From an uncultured Clostridia bacterium (GTDB taxonomy: Bacteria > Bacillota > Clostridia > Oscillospirales > Acutalibacteraceae): a stretch of 9,954 bases of DNA. The notes beneath the pieces were generated by a model. It had not been told where the DNA came from and did not search any database. It saw only the letters and a program-made list of their open reading frames with translations. A program made the translations under genes and the position numbers. The stretch lies in NCBI GenBank assembly GCA_937880805.1, contig CALGRR010000115.1, positions 1 through 9,954 of the forward strand, given 5' to 3'. This document shows positions 1-6,738 of this stretch, piece by piece; within the stretch, counting starts at the first letter, position 1; each line of letters begins with the position of its first letter.

Positions 1-126
1 TCTCATATCAGCGATACGGTCAACATAGATTTCAATATCGGTCAGAAATCTTCTGGAATCCTCATGAGTTGCAATTTCGCAAAGCAGCCTTGTGTTAATC
101 TTACCGTTTTCAAGTAAATCAATCAT
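1..126 (-). CDS. Partial unknown protein, 5' part, running off the left edge
   Basis: On the minus strand an ATG at 126-124 opens a frame that stays open for 42 codons to the left edge. It reads MIDLLENGKINTRLLCEIA, followed by a charged stretch (HEDSRRF) and EIYVDRIADM. Composition and lack of stops look like real protein, but I do not recognise the family and infer no function. The frame is open further upstream, to a stop at 168-166, and no clear Shine-Dalgarno precedes the ATG. The true start may therefore be lost, and the gene may itself be truncated at the junction with the recombinase fragment. It is convergent with nothing and divergent from the recombinase remnant. It could be element cargo, or host sequence brought in by rearrangement. 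Confidence 0.4.
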   Translation of the reverse strand, partial: MIDLLENGKINTRLLCEIATHEDSRRFLTDIEIYVDRIADMR

Positions 127-1220
127 ATTATATTGACAGCAATCAGTTCTTTCAGATTGACCCGATTACTGCACCTGTTGTGCTTGCTGCATTCAAAAGT
201 TATGCCGAAGGTGCAAGTATGCGTGAGGTTACCGATGAAATGAACATCAAAGGCATCCGCACAAAGCTTGGCGGAAAAATCAGCGTCAACAGTGTCACCC
301 GTATGCTTCATAACCGTAAGTACATAGGTGAATATAAGTACCGTGACATTGTTCAGCCGAACGGAATCCCGGCAATAGTTCCGCAAGAATTGTTTGACAG
401 AGTTCAGGAGAGAATGAAAGAAAATAAAAAAGCTCCTGCCCGTCATAAAGCGGAAGATGATTACTTGCTGACAACAAAATTGTTTTGCGGTAAGTGTCAG
501 AGTATGATGGTTGGCGAAAGCGGAACGAGTCACACAAAAGAGGTTCACCGTTATTACAAATGTGTGAGCGTAAAACGTCATCGGGGATGCGACAAGAAAA
601 CAGTCCGCAAGGAATGGATTGAAAACATTGTGATTGAAGAAGTGAAAAAGCTTCTTGCCAATCAGGATATTATTGAGGATTTTGTAAACAGAACCATAGC
701 GGTTCTTAATCAGAAAAACACAGTTTTACCTCTGCTTCGCAAAAGATTTGCGGAAACACAGAAGGGCATAGACAATCTGGTCAATGCAATACAGATGGGA
801 ATTATCAGCCCGTCAACCAAGCAGAGATTAGATGAGTTGGAACGAGAAAAAGCAGAACTTTCAGTTGAAATAATGAAAGAAGAAATGGCGAGACCGACCA
901 TTACAAAAGAAAATATCCTCTGCTATTTTGAACAGTTCAGAAAATTAAACACCAACAAAATCGAACACAGACGAAGACTAATTGACAGCTTTGTCAATGC
1001 AATCTTCCTCTATGATGACAAAATGGTCATCACATTTAATTACAGAGAACAAACGAAGACAATCACCTTTGCCGATCTTGAAAAATCGGGCATTGGTTCG
1101 GATATTAACGCAGTGGCTGCACCACGACCAAGGGTATCCATTACCCTTGGTTTTTTTATTAAAAATCCTTATATATCAACGGATTTGCTCCTAAAAAACA
1201 CAAGAATCGTTGATTCGTAA
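126..1220 (+). pseudogene. Large serine recombinase, N-terminally truncated (catalytic domain missing)
   Basis: The frame matches the C-terminal two thirds of clostridial large serine recombinases, which integrate or excise mobile elements. Recognisable homology begins about base 126 (YYIDSNQFFQIDPITAPVV). It continues through the recombinase domain (GASMREVTDEMNIKGIRT, SVTRMLHNRKYIGEY, PQELFDRVQ) and a zinc ribbon at about 484-591 (CGKC, then YYKC and GC). A Leu/Glu-rich coiled coil follows at about 735-890, then a C-terminal FLYDDKMVITFNY segment. The resolvase domain with the catalytic serine and conserved arginines, roughly 130-150 residues, is absent. Upstream DNA has a stop at 96-98 in frame and encodes nothing similar in any plus frame. 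The first possible start is GTG at 180, inside the recombinase domain, so the protein cannot be catalytic. The last 30 or so codons run through a strong terminator. It is a remnant of an integrative element; a regulatory DNA-binding fragment is possible but unlikely. Confidence 0.85.
1127..1158 (+). terminator. Intrinsic terminator inside the 3' end of the recombinase frame
   Basis: A perfect 10-bp stem (ACCAAGGGTA, 1127-1136, with TACCCTTGGT, 1142-1151) closes a 5-base loop and runs into a T7 tract ending at 1157. This is a textbook rho-independent terminator. It lies about 70 bases before the stop codon of the recombinase frame (1218-1220), so transcription would end inside the coding frame. 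Confidence 0.78.
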
Positions 1221-1585
1221 GGGAGTCGGAGCTTTGAACATCAAAAATCAAAGCCGAGAATATTTTTGGGCAAAAGCACACTTTCCGTTGGGCAATTTTT
1301 ATTACAGAATAATTAAAAACAGATAAACACAGCACTCTGAAGAATTATTTTTCACCTTCAACGGTGAGTTGAGAATTAAATATAAAAATGATATCACCAA
1401 GCCTTGAACTCTGAATTGAGTCCAAGGCTTTTTCTTTTTGTTGATATACAACAAAACTTCTGCTCAGAAAATTTTCCCCAAATCAATTTCTTACATTCTT
1501 TCCATAGGTTACCGAAAAAATCTTTTTTGAAGTTCTGAAAAAGGGACACCTGAAATGATATTTTTAATATGAGGTGATATAACTT
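1221..1585. other. Gene-free stretch of 365 bases between recombinase and helicase remnants
   Basis: No credible coding frame is seen. It contains a 7-bp hairpin with 10-base loop (GCTTTGA 1231-1237 with TCAAAGC 1248-1254), an orphan intrinsic terminator at 1399-1439, and the ribosome binding site of the helicase stump (GAGGTGA, 1571-1577). A looser inverted repeat, ATCAACG (1175-1181) with CGTTGAT (1208-1214), lies just before it. Large serine recombinases often sit next to their own attachment site, so an att remnant could lie here, but one end alone does not let me define it. No clear promoter was found. Confidence 0.5.
1399..1439 (+). terminator. Orphan intrinsic terminator
   Basis: A 13-bp stem with a single A.C mismatch (1399-1411 with 1418-1430) encloses a 6-base loop (TGAATT) and is followed by TTTCTTTTT. 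The preceding terminator is at 1127-1158 and there is no gene between them. It may be a backup for the recombinase transcript, the end of a gene that has been lost, or the end of a short non-coding RNA. Confidence 0.8.
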
Positions 1586-1846
1586 ATGGATTATCTATCT
1601 TTGCTTAACGAAAAGCAGCTTGAAGCAGTGCAGACGACAGAAAGGTATCTGAGAGTTATTGCGGGTGCAGGAAGCGGAAAAATCAAGCTGCTCGTCAGCA
1701 GATATGCCTATCTTGTAAAGGAGTACGGCATCGACCCTGCAAATATTCTTTGCGTTACTTTCACCAACAAAGCGGCGGGAGAAATGAAAAGAAGAGTGCG
1801 TGCCCTGATAGGTCAGGAATATGACACGTCTTTGATATGCACTTAA
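1586..1846 (+). pseudogene. UvrD/PcrA-type DNA helicase, N-terminal fragment
   Basis: The 86-residue frame is the extreme N-terminus of a superfamily 1A 3'-5' DNA helicase (UvrD/Rep/PcrA), normally about 650-750 residues. It shows the Q motif (LNEKQLEAV, about residues 7-15), Walker A (GAGSGK, 27-32) and motif Ia (VTFTNKAAGEM). The frame ends SLICT then TAA, just where relatives continue with YHGF; none of the remaining helicase motifs is present. The Walker A threonine that follows the lysine and contacts Mg-ATP is isoleucine here (GKIK instead of GKTK), a second inactivating change that one C-to-T transition would explain. A ribosome binding site (GAGGTG, 1571-1576) still precedes the ATG by 9 bases. 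It is therefore a stump of a once-intact gene, cut at its 3' side, next to the recombinase remnant. Function is almost certainly lost. Confidence 0.88.
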
Positions 1847-1850
1847 TTAA

Positions 1851-1876
1851 AAAGAAAAAATTATAGATTTTTCTTT
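1851..1876 (+). terminator. Possible weak A/T-rich terminator hairpin
   Basis: AAAGAAAAA (1851-1859) can pair with TTTTTCTTT (1868-1876) around an 8-base loop. The stem is nearly all A-T and so weak. It lies directly after the stop of the helicase stump and before the signalling operon, where an insulator would be expected. It may simply be AT-rich intergenic DNA. Confidence 0.3.
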
Positions 1877-1883
1877 GCTTTTA

Positions 1884-1892
1884 TGTTATATT
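1884..1892 (+). promoter_or_regulatory. Probable extended -10 promoter of the signalling operon
   Basis: TGTTATATT contains the extended -10 form TG-N-TATATT (5 of 6 to TATAAT). The sequence 17 bases upstream (TAGATT, 1864-1869) is only a poor -35. Transcription would start near 1899, leaving a leader of about 25 bases before the ATG at 1924. Confidence 0.45.
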
Positions 1893-1911
1893 GAAAATAT
1901 CCGGTTATGAG

Positions 1912-1917
1912 AGGAGG
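1912..1917 (+). promoter_or_regulatory. Ribosome binding site that fixes the start at 1924
   Basis: AGGAGG lies 6 bases before ATG 1924. The longer in-frame alternative, TTG at 1891, has no Shine-Dalgarno and overlaps the presumed -10 box, so it is rejected. Confidence 0.9.
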
Positions 1918-1923
1918 CGGAAT

Positions 1924-3576
1924 ATGATCAAGACGCAGAAAAAGACTCTGATTTACCTTGTCTGCGCATTGGTTCTTGCAATGGCTGGCATACTCTATAA
2001 CGGTATGCTTACCGACTCATTTTCAGGAAATGCATTTACGATTTTTCCTCATATGATTTTTGTTGCATTAACATTCGGCTGGGTTATTTCCGTGCGACGC
2101 AGAATTCTTGATAAAAGAATCCGAAGCTATCTGATTTCCGTCGGTATGCTTATGTCATTCTGGCTCGCAGAGAGAACGACGAAATGGTTTTTTATTTCTG
2201 AATTTTCTGATTTGTGCCGATACCTGTGGTATGCTTTTTATATTCCGATGATTCTCATTCCGCTTCTCGGTGTGTTTATCACAACCTATATCGGAAAGCC
2301 CGAAACATACAAAATGCCGTGGTGGCTCAATCTTCTTTATATCCCTGCATTCGCACTTATTATTTTTGTTTTCACAAACGATTTTCATAATCTCGTGTTT
2401 GAATTCCCGAACGGAATTTACTATTTCAATAAACAATACGAATACGGTTTCGGTTTTTATATAGTTGCTGCATGGTTCATTATTCTCGGCTTTTATTTTG
2501 TAATTTCCCTCGTTATCAAAAGCCGTGTGCCCGGCAGTAAAACATTCCAGAAAATGCCTCTTATCATTATGGCTTGTTCGGTTATTTTCTGGGTGCTTTA
2601 TGCTCTTGGTCTTATCAACGCCGATCTTACCGCTGTTGACTGCCTTATGATTACTCTTCTCCTTGAAAGTGCAATTCAAAGCGGTCTTATCCGTTCAAAT
2701 GCGGGTTACACGGAATTCTTTGAGATTTCAACGGTTGCGGCGCAGGTTGTTGATAAGAATTTTCATACTATGTATATATCTTCCTATGCCGACGATTTGC
2801 CCGATGACGTGATGCAAAACGCATTGGACAAACCCGTTGAGCTCGGCAAAACAATGCTTCACGGCAAGCCTGTTTCCGGCGGATACGTATTTTGGCAGAA
2901 CGATATAAAAGAAATTAAAAAACTGATGAAAAGTCTTGAAGAAACCCGTGAAAGACTCAGCGAAAACAACTTTCTGCTGAAAGCGGAAATTGATATGAAC
3001 GAGCAGAAAGCCCGTTTTGAAGAAAAGAACAGACTCTATGACCGTATTGCCCGTGACGTTTCATCACAGCTTATAAAAGCGGAAGAATTGCTCGTTCAGG
3101 CAAAACAAAATCCCGAAGAAGCTCACAATGCGCTGGCGAAAATCTGTGCTATAAGCGCATACATAAAACGAAGAAGCAACCTGCTTTTACTCGGCGAGGA
3201 AAACAAGATTATTTCATCATCAGAGCTTGAATTCTGCTTTCGTGAATCGCTTGACAATATCCGCTTGCTCGGCGTTCATTCATCATTAAAAAGCATTTGC
3301 TCGTGTAGTCTGTATGTTGAAAATGCGGTTGCTGTTTACGACTTGTTTGAAAAAACAGCCGAGTTATTCATTGATGATATTAACGCACTTATGGTATCGC
3401 TTAAATGTGAAAACTCCGTTATTAAACTTAATCTCCAGATAGGTCTGAATGACGGTGCCGATACTTCTGCACTGAACACACTTTCTTTAGCCGACGGAAG
3501 TGTTACCTGCGACGTTGATGAAAACGATGTTGCGGTTTGCATTATCCTTTCCGAAGGAGGTGCATCGGATGATTAA
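1924..3576 (+). CDS. 7TM membrane sensor with degenerate histidine-kinase C-terminus
   Basis: The 550-residue protein begins with about seven hydrophobic helices within residues 6-255, the arrangement of the 7TM region found at the N-terminus of some histidine kinases. A PAS-like segment follows at about 260-320 (EISTVAAQVVDKNFHTMYISSYADDL), then a charged coiled coil at about 325-370. Next is a helical segment (NRLYDRIARDVSSQL) where a kinase would carry its phosphorylated histidine; no histidine is present there. The last 120 residues (YDLFEKTAELFIDDINAL onward) resemble the outline of an HATPase domain but lack a recognisable N-box asparagine and the Gly-rich G boxes. I infer a ligand-sensing pseudokinase that partners with the next gene's kinase. 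Start is ATG 1924 behind AGGAGG. It overlaps the next gene by 8 bases, so translation is coupled. The ligand is unknown. Alternative: a plain 7TM receptor with an unrelated cytoplasmic tail. Confidence 0.75.
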   Translation: MIKTQKKTLIYLVCALVLAMAGILYNGMLTDSFSGNAFTIFPHMIFVALTFGWVISVRRRILDKRIRSYLISVGMLMSFWLAERTTKWFFISEFSDLCRYLWYAFYIPMILIPLLGVFITTYIGKPETYKMPWWLNLLYIPAFALIIFVFTNDFHNLVFEFPNGIYYFNKQYEYGFGFYIVAAWFIILGFYFVISLVIKSRVPGSKTFQKMPLIIMACSVIFWVLYALGLINADLTAVDCLMITLLLESAIQSGLIRSNAGYTEFFEISTVAAQVVDKNFHTMYISSYADDLPDDVMQNALDKPVELGKTMLHGKPVSGGYVFWQNDIKEIKKLMKSLEETRERLSENNFLLKAEIDMNEQKARFEEKNRLYDRIARDVSSQLIKAEELLVQAKQNPEEAHNALAKICAISAYIKRRSNLLLLGEENKIISSSELEFCFRESLDNIRLLGVHSSLKSICSCSLYVENAVAVYDLFEKTAELFIDDINALMVSLKCENSVIKLNLQIGLNDGADTSALNTLSLADGSVTCDVDENDVAVCIILSEGGASDD

Positions 3577-4849
3577 CCTTCTTGAAACGGGAACCTATAT
3601 TCAGGCGTTATTTATGTCGGTTTTGTTTCTTGAAGCCGTAATAAATATTTGCTGTGTTCCGAATCTTTTTCTCCGTGATTACAAGCCTCTGACAAAGGTG
3701 TTTACCGCTCTTTTCAATCTTGCAGGCTTTGCTCTGCTTGTTGTTCTTACAACGGGACTCAACGCATTTATTTCCAACCGGGATATTCCTTACCCGAGCA
3801 TACTGCTTCTTGAAAATGCGGAATATTCTCTGATGTTCATTCTGGCAAACCTTGCTTTTCTTGTTTTCCTTGGTACCGGAGAAATCCGTTACCGCCAAAA
3901 CAGCGTTTCGTCGCTTTCAATAAAAGAAAGCTTCGACCATCTTCCGACAGGTCTTTGTTTTTCAAAAGCCAATGGTACCGTTCAGCTTGTAAACCACAAA
4001 ATGAACGAGCTCGGATATATTATGACGGGCGAAGAAATTCAGAATGCCAACAAATTCTGGAAGGCACTTGTAAACGGTGACGTTCTTCCCGACGTTCACC
4101 GTATTTCCGACAGCAAGCAGCCCGAATACCGTCTGTCTGACGGAACAGTTTATACTTTCAGGCGTGAAAGAGTTGAAAACGTTTTTCAGATTACCGCAAC
4201 AGATACAACAAGCCTTCATAAGCTCACAAACAGACTTCGTATGAACAACGAAGAGCTTGAAGAAATGAACGCAAGACTCAGGTATTACGGTGAAACCGTT
4301 GACGAAACAACAAGGGCAAGAGAGAGGCTTGAAACAAAAATCCGCATTCACAGCGAGCTCGGTCAGGCACTTCTCGCAACCCGTCACAGCCTGAGCCAAC
4401 CCGAAGCCGATTTTCAGCCGATTATCAGCACGTGGAACAGAAACATTGCCGTTCTCCGCACAGAAGCTGAACCTACGCAGAACAGCGGTCTGCTTAACAC
4501 ACTCATTGATATTGCCGAATCCGCAGGTGTTACCGTTGAAATCAGCGGTGAATTCCCGATGAACGATGCAATCGGCAGTATACTGACTTCCGCTGCAACG
4601 GAAGCGCTGACAAACGCCGTTATCCACGCAGATGCCAAAACTCTGTTTGTTGAGTTTTATGAAACAGATGACGGTTACTGTGCACATTATACCAATGACG
4701 GAAATCAGCCGACAAAAGAAATACGCGAGGGTGGCGGTCTCGGTTCGCTCCGCAGTAAAATTGAACGTCTGGGCGGAAATATGGAAATTCAGTCTGTACC
4801 GCAGTTTGTAATGACTGTTCAGATGCCGAAAGAGGTGAAATTATTTTGA
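3569..4849 (+). CDS. Membrane sensor histidine kinase
   Basis: The 426-residue protein has three hydrophobic helices (about residues 13-35, 44-68 and 87-104). A PAS-like domain follows (FDHLPTGLCFSKANGTVQLVNHKMNELGY, about 120-220), then a coiled coil (NNEELEEMNARLRYYGE). A dimerisation/phosphoacceptor segment, KIRIHSELGQALLATR (about 256-271), resembles the H-D-x-L-G-Q motif of NarX/DesK-type kinases, but the residue after the histidine is Ser rather than Asp or Glu. The C-terminus is an HATPase domain with N box (ATEALTNAVIHA, about 338-349) and G box (GGGLGSLRSKIERLGG, about 387-402). It should autophosphorylate and pass phosphate to the response regulator encoded next. Start ATG 3569 is preceded by AAGGAGG (3554-3560). 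The gene overlaps its upstream neighbour by 8 bases and its downstream neighbour by 4, as in a single operon. Confidence 0.85.
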   Translation: MINLLETGTYIQALFMSVLFLEAVINICCVPNLFLRDYKPLTKVFTALFNLAGFALLVVLTTGLNAFISNRDIPYPSILLLENAEYSLMFILANLAFLVFLGTGEIRYRQNSVSSLSIKESFDHLPTGLCFSKANGTVQLVNHKMNELGYIMTGEEIQNANKFWKALVNGDVLPDVHRISDSKQPEYRLSDGTVYTFRRERVENVFQITATDTTSLHKLTNRLRMNNEELEEMNARLRYYGETVDETTRARERLETKIRIHSELGQALLATRHSLSQPEADFQPIISTWNRNIAVLRTEAEPTQNSGLLNTLIDIAESAGVTVEISGEFPMNDAIGSILTSAATEALTNAVIHADAKTLFVEFYETDDGYCAHYTNDGNQPTKEIREGGGLGSLRSKIERLGGNMEIQSVPQFVMTVQMPKEVKLF

Positions 4850-5478
4850 TTAATGTTCTTATTGTTGAAGATGACCCCATGGCTCGCAAGCTGCTTGAAA
4901 TATACATAAACGACAGCGAAGAATATAAGCTTTCGCAATCTATCGAAAGTGCGGCAATGGCAGAGCTTTATTGCCGCAGAAACCCCATTGGCCTTATTCT
5001 TATGGATGTATGCACGGCAATGGATGCAAACGGACTTGATGCGGCGGCAAAAATCAAAAAGAGCTGTCCGCATATCAAAATAATCATTGTTACAAGTCAG
5101 CCTGAATTCAGCTTTATTGAAAGAGCAAGAAAAGCGGGAGTTGAAAGCTTCTGGTATAAAAGTGCATCGGCAGAGGAAATCATTGAGGTTATGAACAGAA
5201 CAATGGCGGGCGATTCCGTTTATCCCGACACAACTCCCTCACTCAGACTCGGCGAAGCACTGAACGTTGATTTCACGGAAAAAGAGCTTCTTGTTCTTCG
5301 TTTGGTTGTTGACGGCGAAGCTGATGCGGATATAGCCGAAAAGCTCGGTATGTCCGTGCGTACCGTCAAGGCTCATATTCAGAATATGCGTGACAAAACA
5401 GGCTTCCGTAACCGCACCGAGCTTGCGGTAAGAGTGCGTGAAAGCGGTCTTGTCATCAATGACCATAAAACAGAATAA
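4846..5478 (+). CDS. NarL/LuxR-type response regulator
   Basis: The 210-residue protein has a receiver domain at 1-120 with the acidic pocket E8-D9-D10, phosphoacceptor D54 (LILMDV), T83 and K105 (YKSAS), all key residues intact. A LuxR-type helix-turn-helix spans about 143-202 (FTEKELLVLRLVVDGEADADIAEKLGM, then SVRTVKAHIQNMRDKTG). It is a DNA-binding transcription regulator, phosphorylated presumably by the kinase encoded just upstream. The start is TTG 4846, with GAGGTG at 4832-4837 and a 4-base overlap (TTGA) with the kinase stop; the first ATG (4879) would remove the acidic pocket. A strong terminator follows 11 bases after the stop. Its targets are not known from sequence. The repeated motif at the next two promoters is a candidate site, an inference from proximity only. 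Confidence 0.93.
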   Translation: MINVLIVEDDPMARKLLEIYINDSEEYKLSQSIESAAMAELYCRRNPIGLILMDVCTAMDANGLDAAAKIKKSCPHIKIIIVTSQPEFSFIERARKAGVESFWYKSASAEEIIEVMNRTMAGDSVYPDTTPSLRLGEALNVDFTEKELLVLRLVVDGEADADIAEKLGMSVRTVKAHIQNMRDKTGFRNRTELAVRVRESGLVINDHKTE

Positions 5479-5489
5479 AGTATTAATCT

Positions 5490-5519
5490 GACGGCAGAGC
5501 AATCTGCCGTCTTTTTTTA
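5490..5519 (+). terminator. Intrinsic terminator of the signalling operon
   Basis: A perfect 9-bp GC-rich stem (GACGGCAGA 5490-5498 with TCTGCCGTC 5503-5511) closes a GCAA loop, a stabilising GNRA tetraloop. Seven Ts follow at 5512-5518. The same stem recurs at 6739-6759. Confidence 0.95.
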
Positions 5520-5539
5520 TTAAGAATTTAAAAAATTTC

Positions 5540-5588
5540 CATTTCTGCACTAAAGTACAATGTGCAAACCGAAAAAAGGTGATATGAT
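5540..5588 (+). promoter_or_regulatory. Promoter with repeated motif, copy 1 (secreted-protein gene)
   Basis: The motif TGCACTAAAGTACAATGTGC (5546-5565) is followed after exactly 17 bases by TATGAT (5583-5588), a good -10 box. The -35 position is occupied by the motif's end (ATGTGC), not by TTGACA. The core TGCACT-AA-AGTACA is an imperfect dyad and the outer TGCAC/GTGCA ends also mirror each other. Identity to copy 2 extends left to 5540 with one mismatch. This looks like an activator- or repressor-controlled promoter; the start of transcription would be near 5595. Confidence 0.72.
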
Positions 5589-5600
5589 TATTGTGTCAGG

Positions 5601-5620
5601 ATATATCTTTGCAGATATAT
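5601..5620 (+). promoter_or_regulatory. Hairpin in the 5' leader of the secreted-protein gene
   Basis: ATATATCT (5601-5608) pairs perfectly with AGATATAT (5613-5620) around TTGC. It would lie near the 5' end of the mRNA, about 13 bases before the GGAG ribosome binding site. It may stabilise the message; there is no T tract, so it is not a terminator. Confidence 0.5.
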
Positions 5621-5645
5621 ATGAAATTATAAAGGAGAGTTTTTT

Positions 5646-6722
5646 ATGAAGAAAACACGCAAGATTTTAGCGGCTGTTATGGCAATCGTTATGATTGTTG
5701 CCGCAATTCCTATGTCTGCTTTTGCGGCTGATTACACAATCGAACTCGGTGAAACAATAACCGTAAATATCCCCGACGGTGGTTATGTGAATTGCAAATT
5801 CACACCTGCAGAAGACGGCACATACGTTGTTTATTCCGATATGGGTGAGAGCGATCTTGACCCGTATGTTGACGTTTATGACGCAGATGGCAATGAAATT
5901 GCAGGCGACGACAGCGATTATGCCGATACCTATGATTTTTATTGCCTTTTCGATGCGGAAGCAGGTGCCGACTATTGGTTTAGAATTGATTTGTACGATA
6001 CCGGCAAAGCTGAAGAATATGCTGTCACTGTAGTTAAATTTGCTGAAATCACTCATCAGCCCACAGCAGACGAACCCTACGTTGAGGTTACAGAAGGTGC
6101 AGACGCTGAATATCAGTGGTATAAGATCGGTGATTCTCTCGCTGAATTGACTGACGAATATGCAAAGCCCCGTGGTGATTATCAATATGCCGGCAATTTT
6201 GCAACCTATGATTCGGCAAACGGCTGGACAGGCGTTTATACCGGTTATGATGAGGGGTCCTATAAAGAATATAATTTCTTCGAAGTTATGCTTCCTGAGG
6301 GTCAGACTATCAAAATGACAAGTGACACTGATGCTGTTGAACACGGCATCTGGTGTATTTGCGGAGAGTCCGATGAAGTCTGGGAAGATGTCAATGCAAA
6401 CGATACCGTTGAATTCACTGCTGACCACGCCTGTGTTTACAACACGTGGGGCTTTTGTGAACAGGAGCCTCATCTCAAAGCTGAAATGCCTGAAATGAAA
6501 AAGGTTAATACCGATGCAGAGCTTAAGGCAAAAGAAGCAGGCACATATGTCTGCCTTGTTACCTTTGACGGTTGCAGATTTGAAATTTCCGATGAGGTTG
6601 AGGTTTGCAACCATATGTGCCATCAGGGCGGCTTACTCGGTTTCTTCTGGAATATCATTAACTTCTTCAACAAGCTCTTCGGACTCAATCCTTTCTGCGG
6701 ATGCGGTTTGGCTCATTATTAA
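5646..6722 (+). CDS. Secreted protein with PPC-like, split Ig-like and Cys-rich C-terminal modules
   Basis: The 358-residue protein starts with a clear Sec signal peptide (MKKTRK, hydrophobic core, cleavage expected after AFA at residue 27). Residues about 28-130 resemble a bacterial pre-peptidase C-terminal (PPC) beta-sandwich (FTPAEDGTYVVYSD, DPYVDVYDADGNEI, YWFRIDLY). An Ig-like domain begins at about 137 (ITHQPTADEPYVEV, YQWYK about 155-159). It appears to resume only at about 298 (AGTYVCLVTFDG), leaving roughly 135 inserted residues of unknown type. The last 38 residues (321-358) form a Cys/His module: CNHMC, an aromatic amphipathic stretch (FFWNIINFFNKLFGL), then CGCGLAHY. The product is probably outside the cell; its role is unknown, with no enzyme motif seen. 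RBS GGAG (5634-5637) lies 8 bases before the ATG. It is a single-gene unit with its own promoter and terminator. Confidence 0.82.
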   Translation: MKKTRKILAAVMAIVMIVAAIPMSAFAADYTIELGETITVNIPDGGYVNCKFTPAEDGTYVVYSDMGESDLDPYVDVYDADGNEIAGDDSDYADTYDFYCLFDAEAGADYWFRIDLYDTGKAEEYAVTVVKFAEITHQPTADEPYVEVTEGADAEYQWYKIGDSLAELTDEYAKPRGDYQYAGNFATYDSANGWTGVYTGYDEGSYKEYNFFEVMLPEGQTIKMTSDTDAVEHGIWCICGESDEVWEDVNANDTVEFTADHACVYNTWGFCEQEPHLKAEMPEMKKVNTDAELKAKEAGTYVCLVTFDGCRFEISDEVEVCNHMCHQGGLLGFFWNIINFFNKLFGLNPFCGCGLAHY

Positions 6723-6738
6723 TTGAATAAACAAATCT

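Noticed and set aside
1385..1580. Inverted repeat ATATCACC (1391-1398) and GGTGATAT (1573-1580) as possible element ends
   Set aside because: Only 8 bases, the second arm coincides with the helicase ribosome binding site, and TGATATCA is itself a palindrome; chance is a sufficient explanation.
3962..4687. Long open frame of 241 codons on the minus strand
   Set aside because: It lies antisense inside the well-supported kinase gene. Its product is Cys/Val/Asn-rich without motifs and there is no ribosome binding site; it is a shadow of codon bias.
5545..5573. Reading CTGCAC in the repeated motif as a -35 box
   Set aside because: At copy 1 the matching -10 position (5568-5573) is ACCGAA, so this reading works only at copy 2; the 17-base spacing from the motif end to TATGAT/TAAAAT holds at both.
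5667..6623. Open frame of 318 codons on the minus strand opposite the secreted protein
   Set aside because: The plus-strand gene has signal peptide, RBS, promoter and terminator; the antisense frame has none and an implausible Ile/Cys-rich composition.
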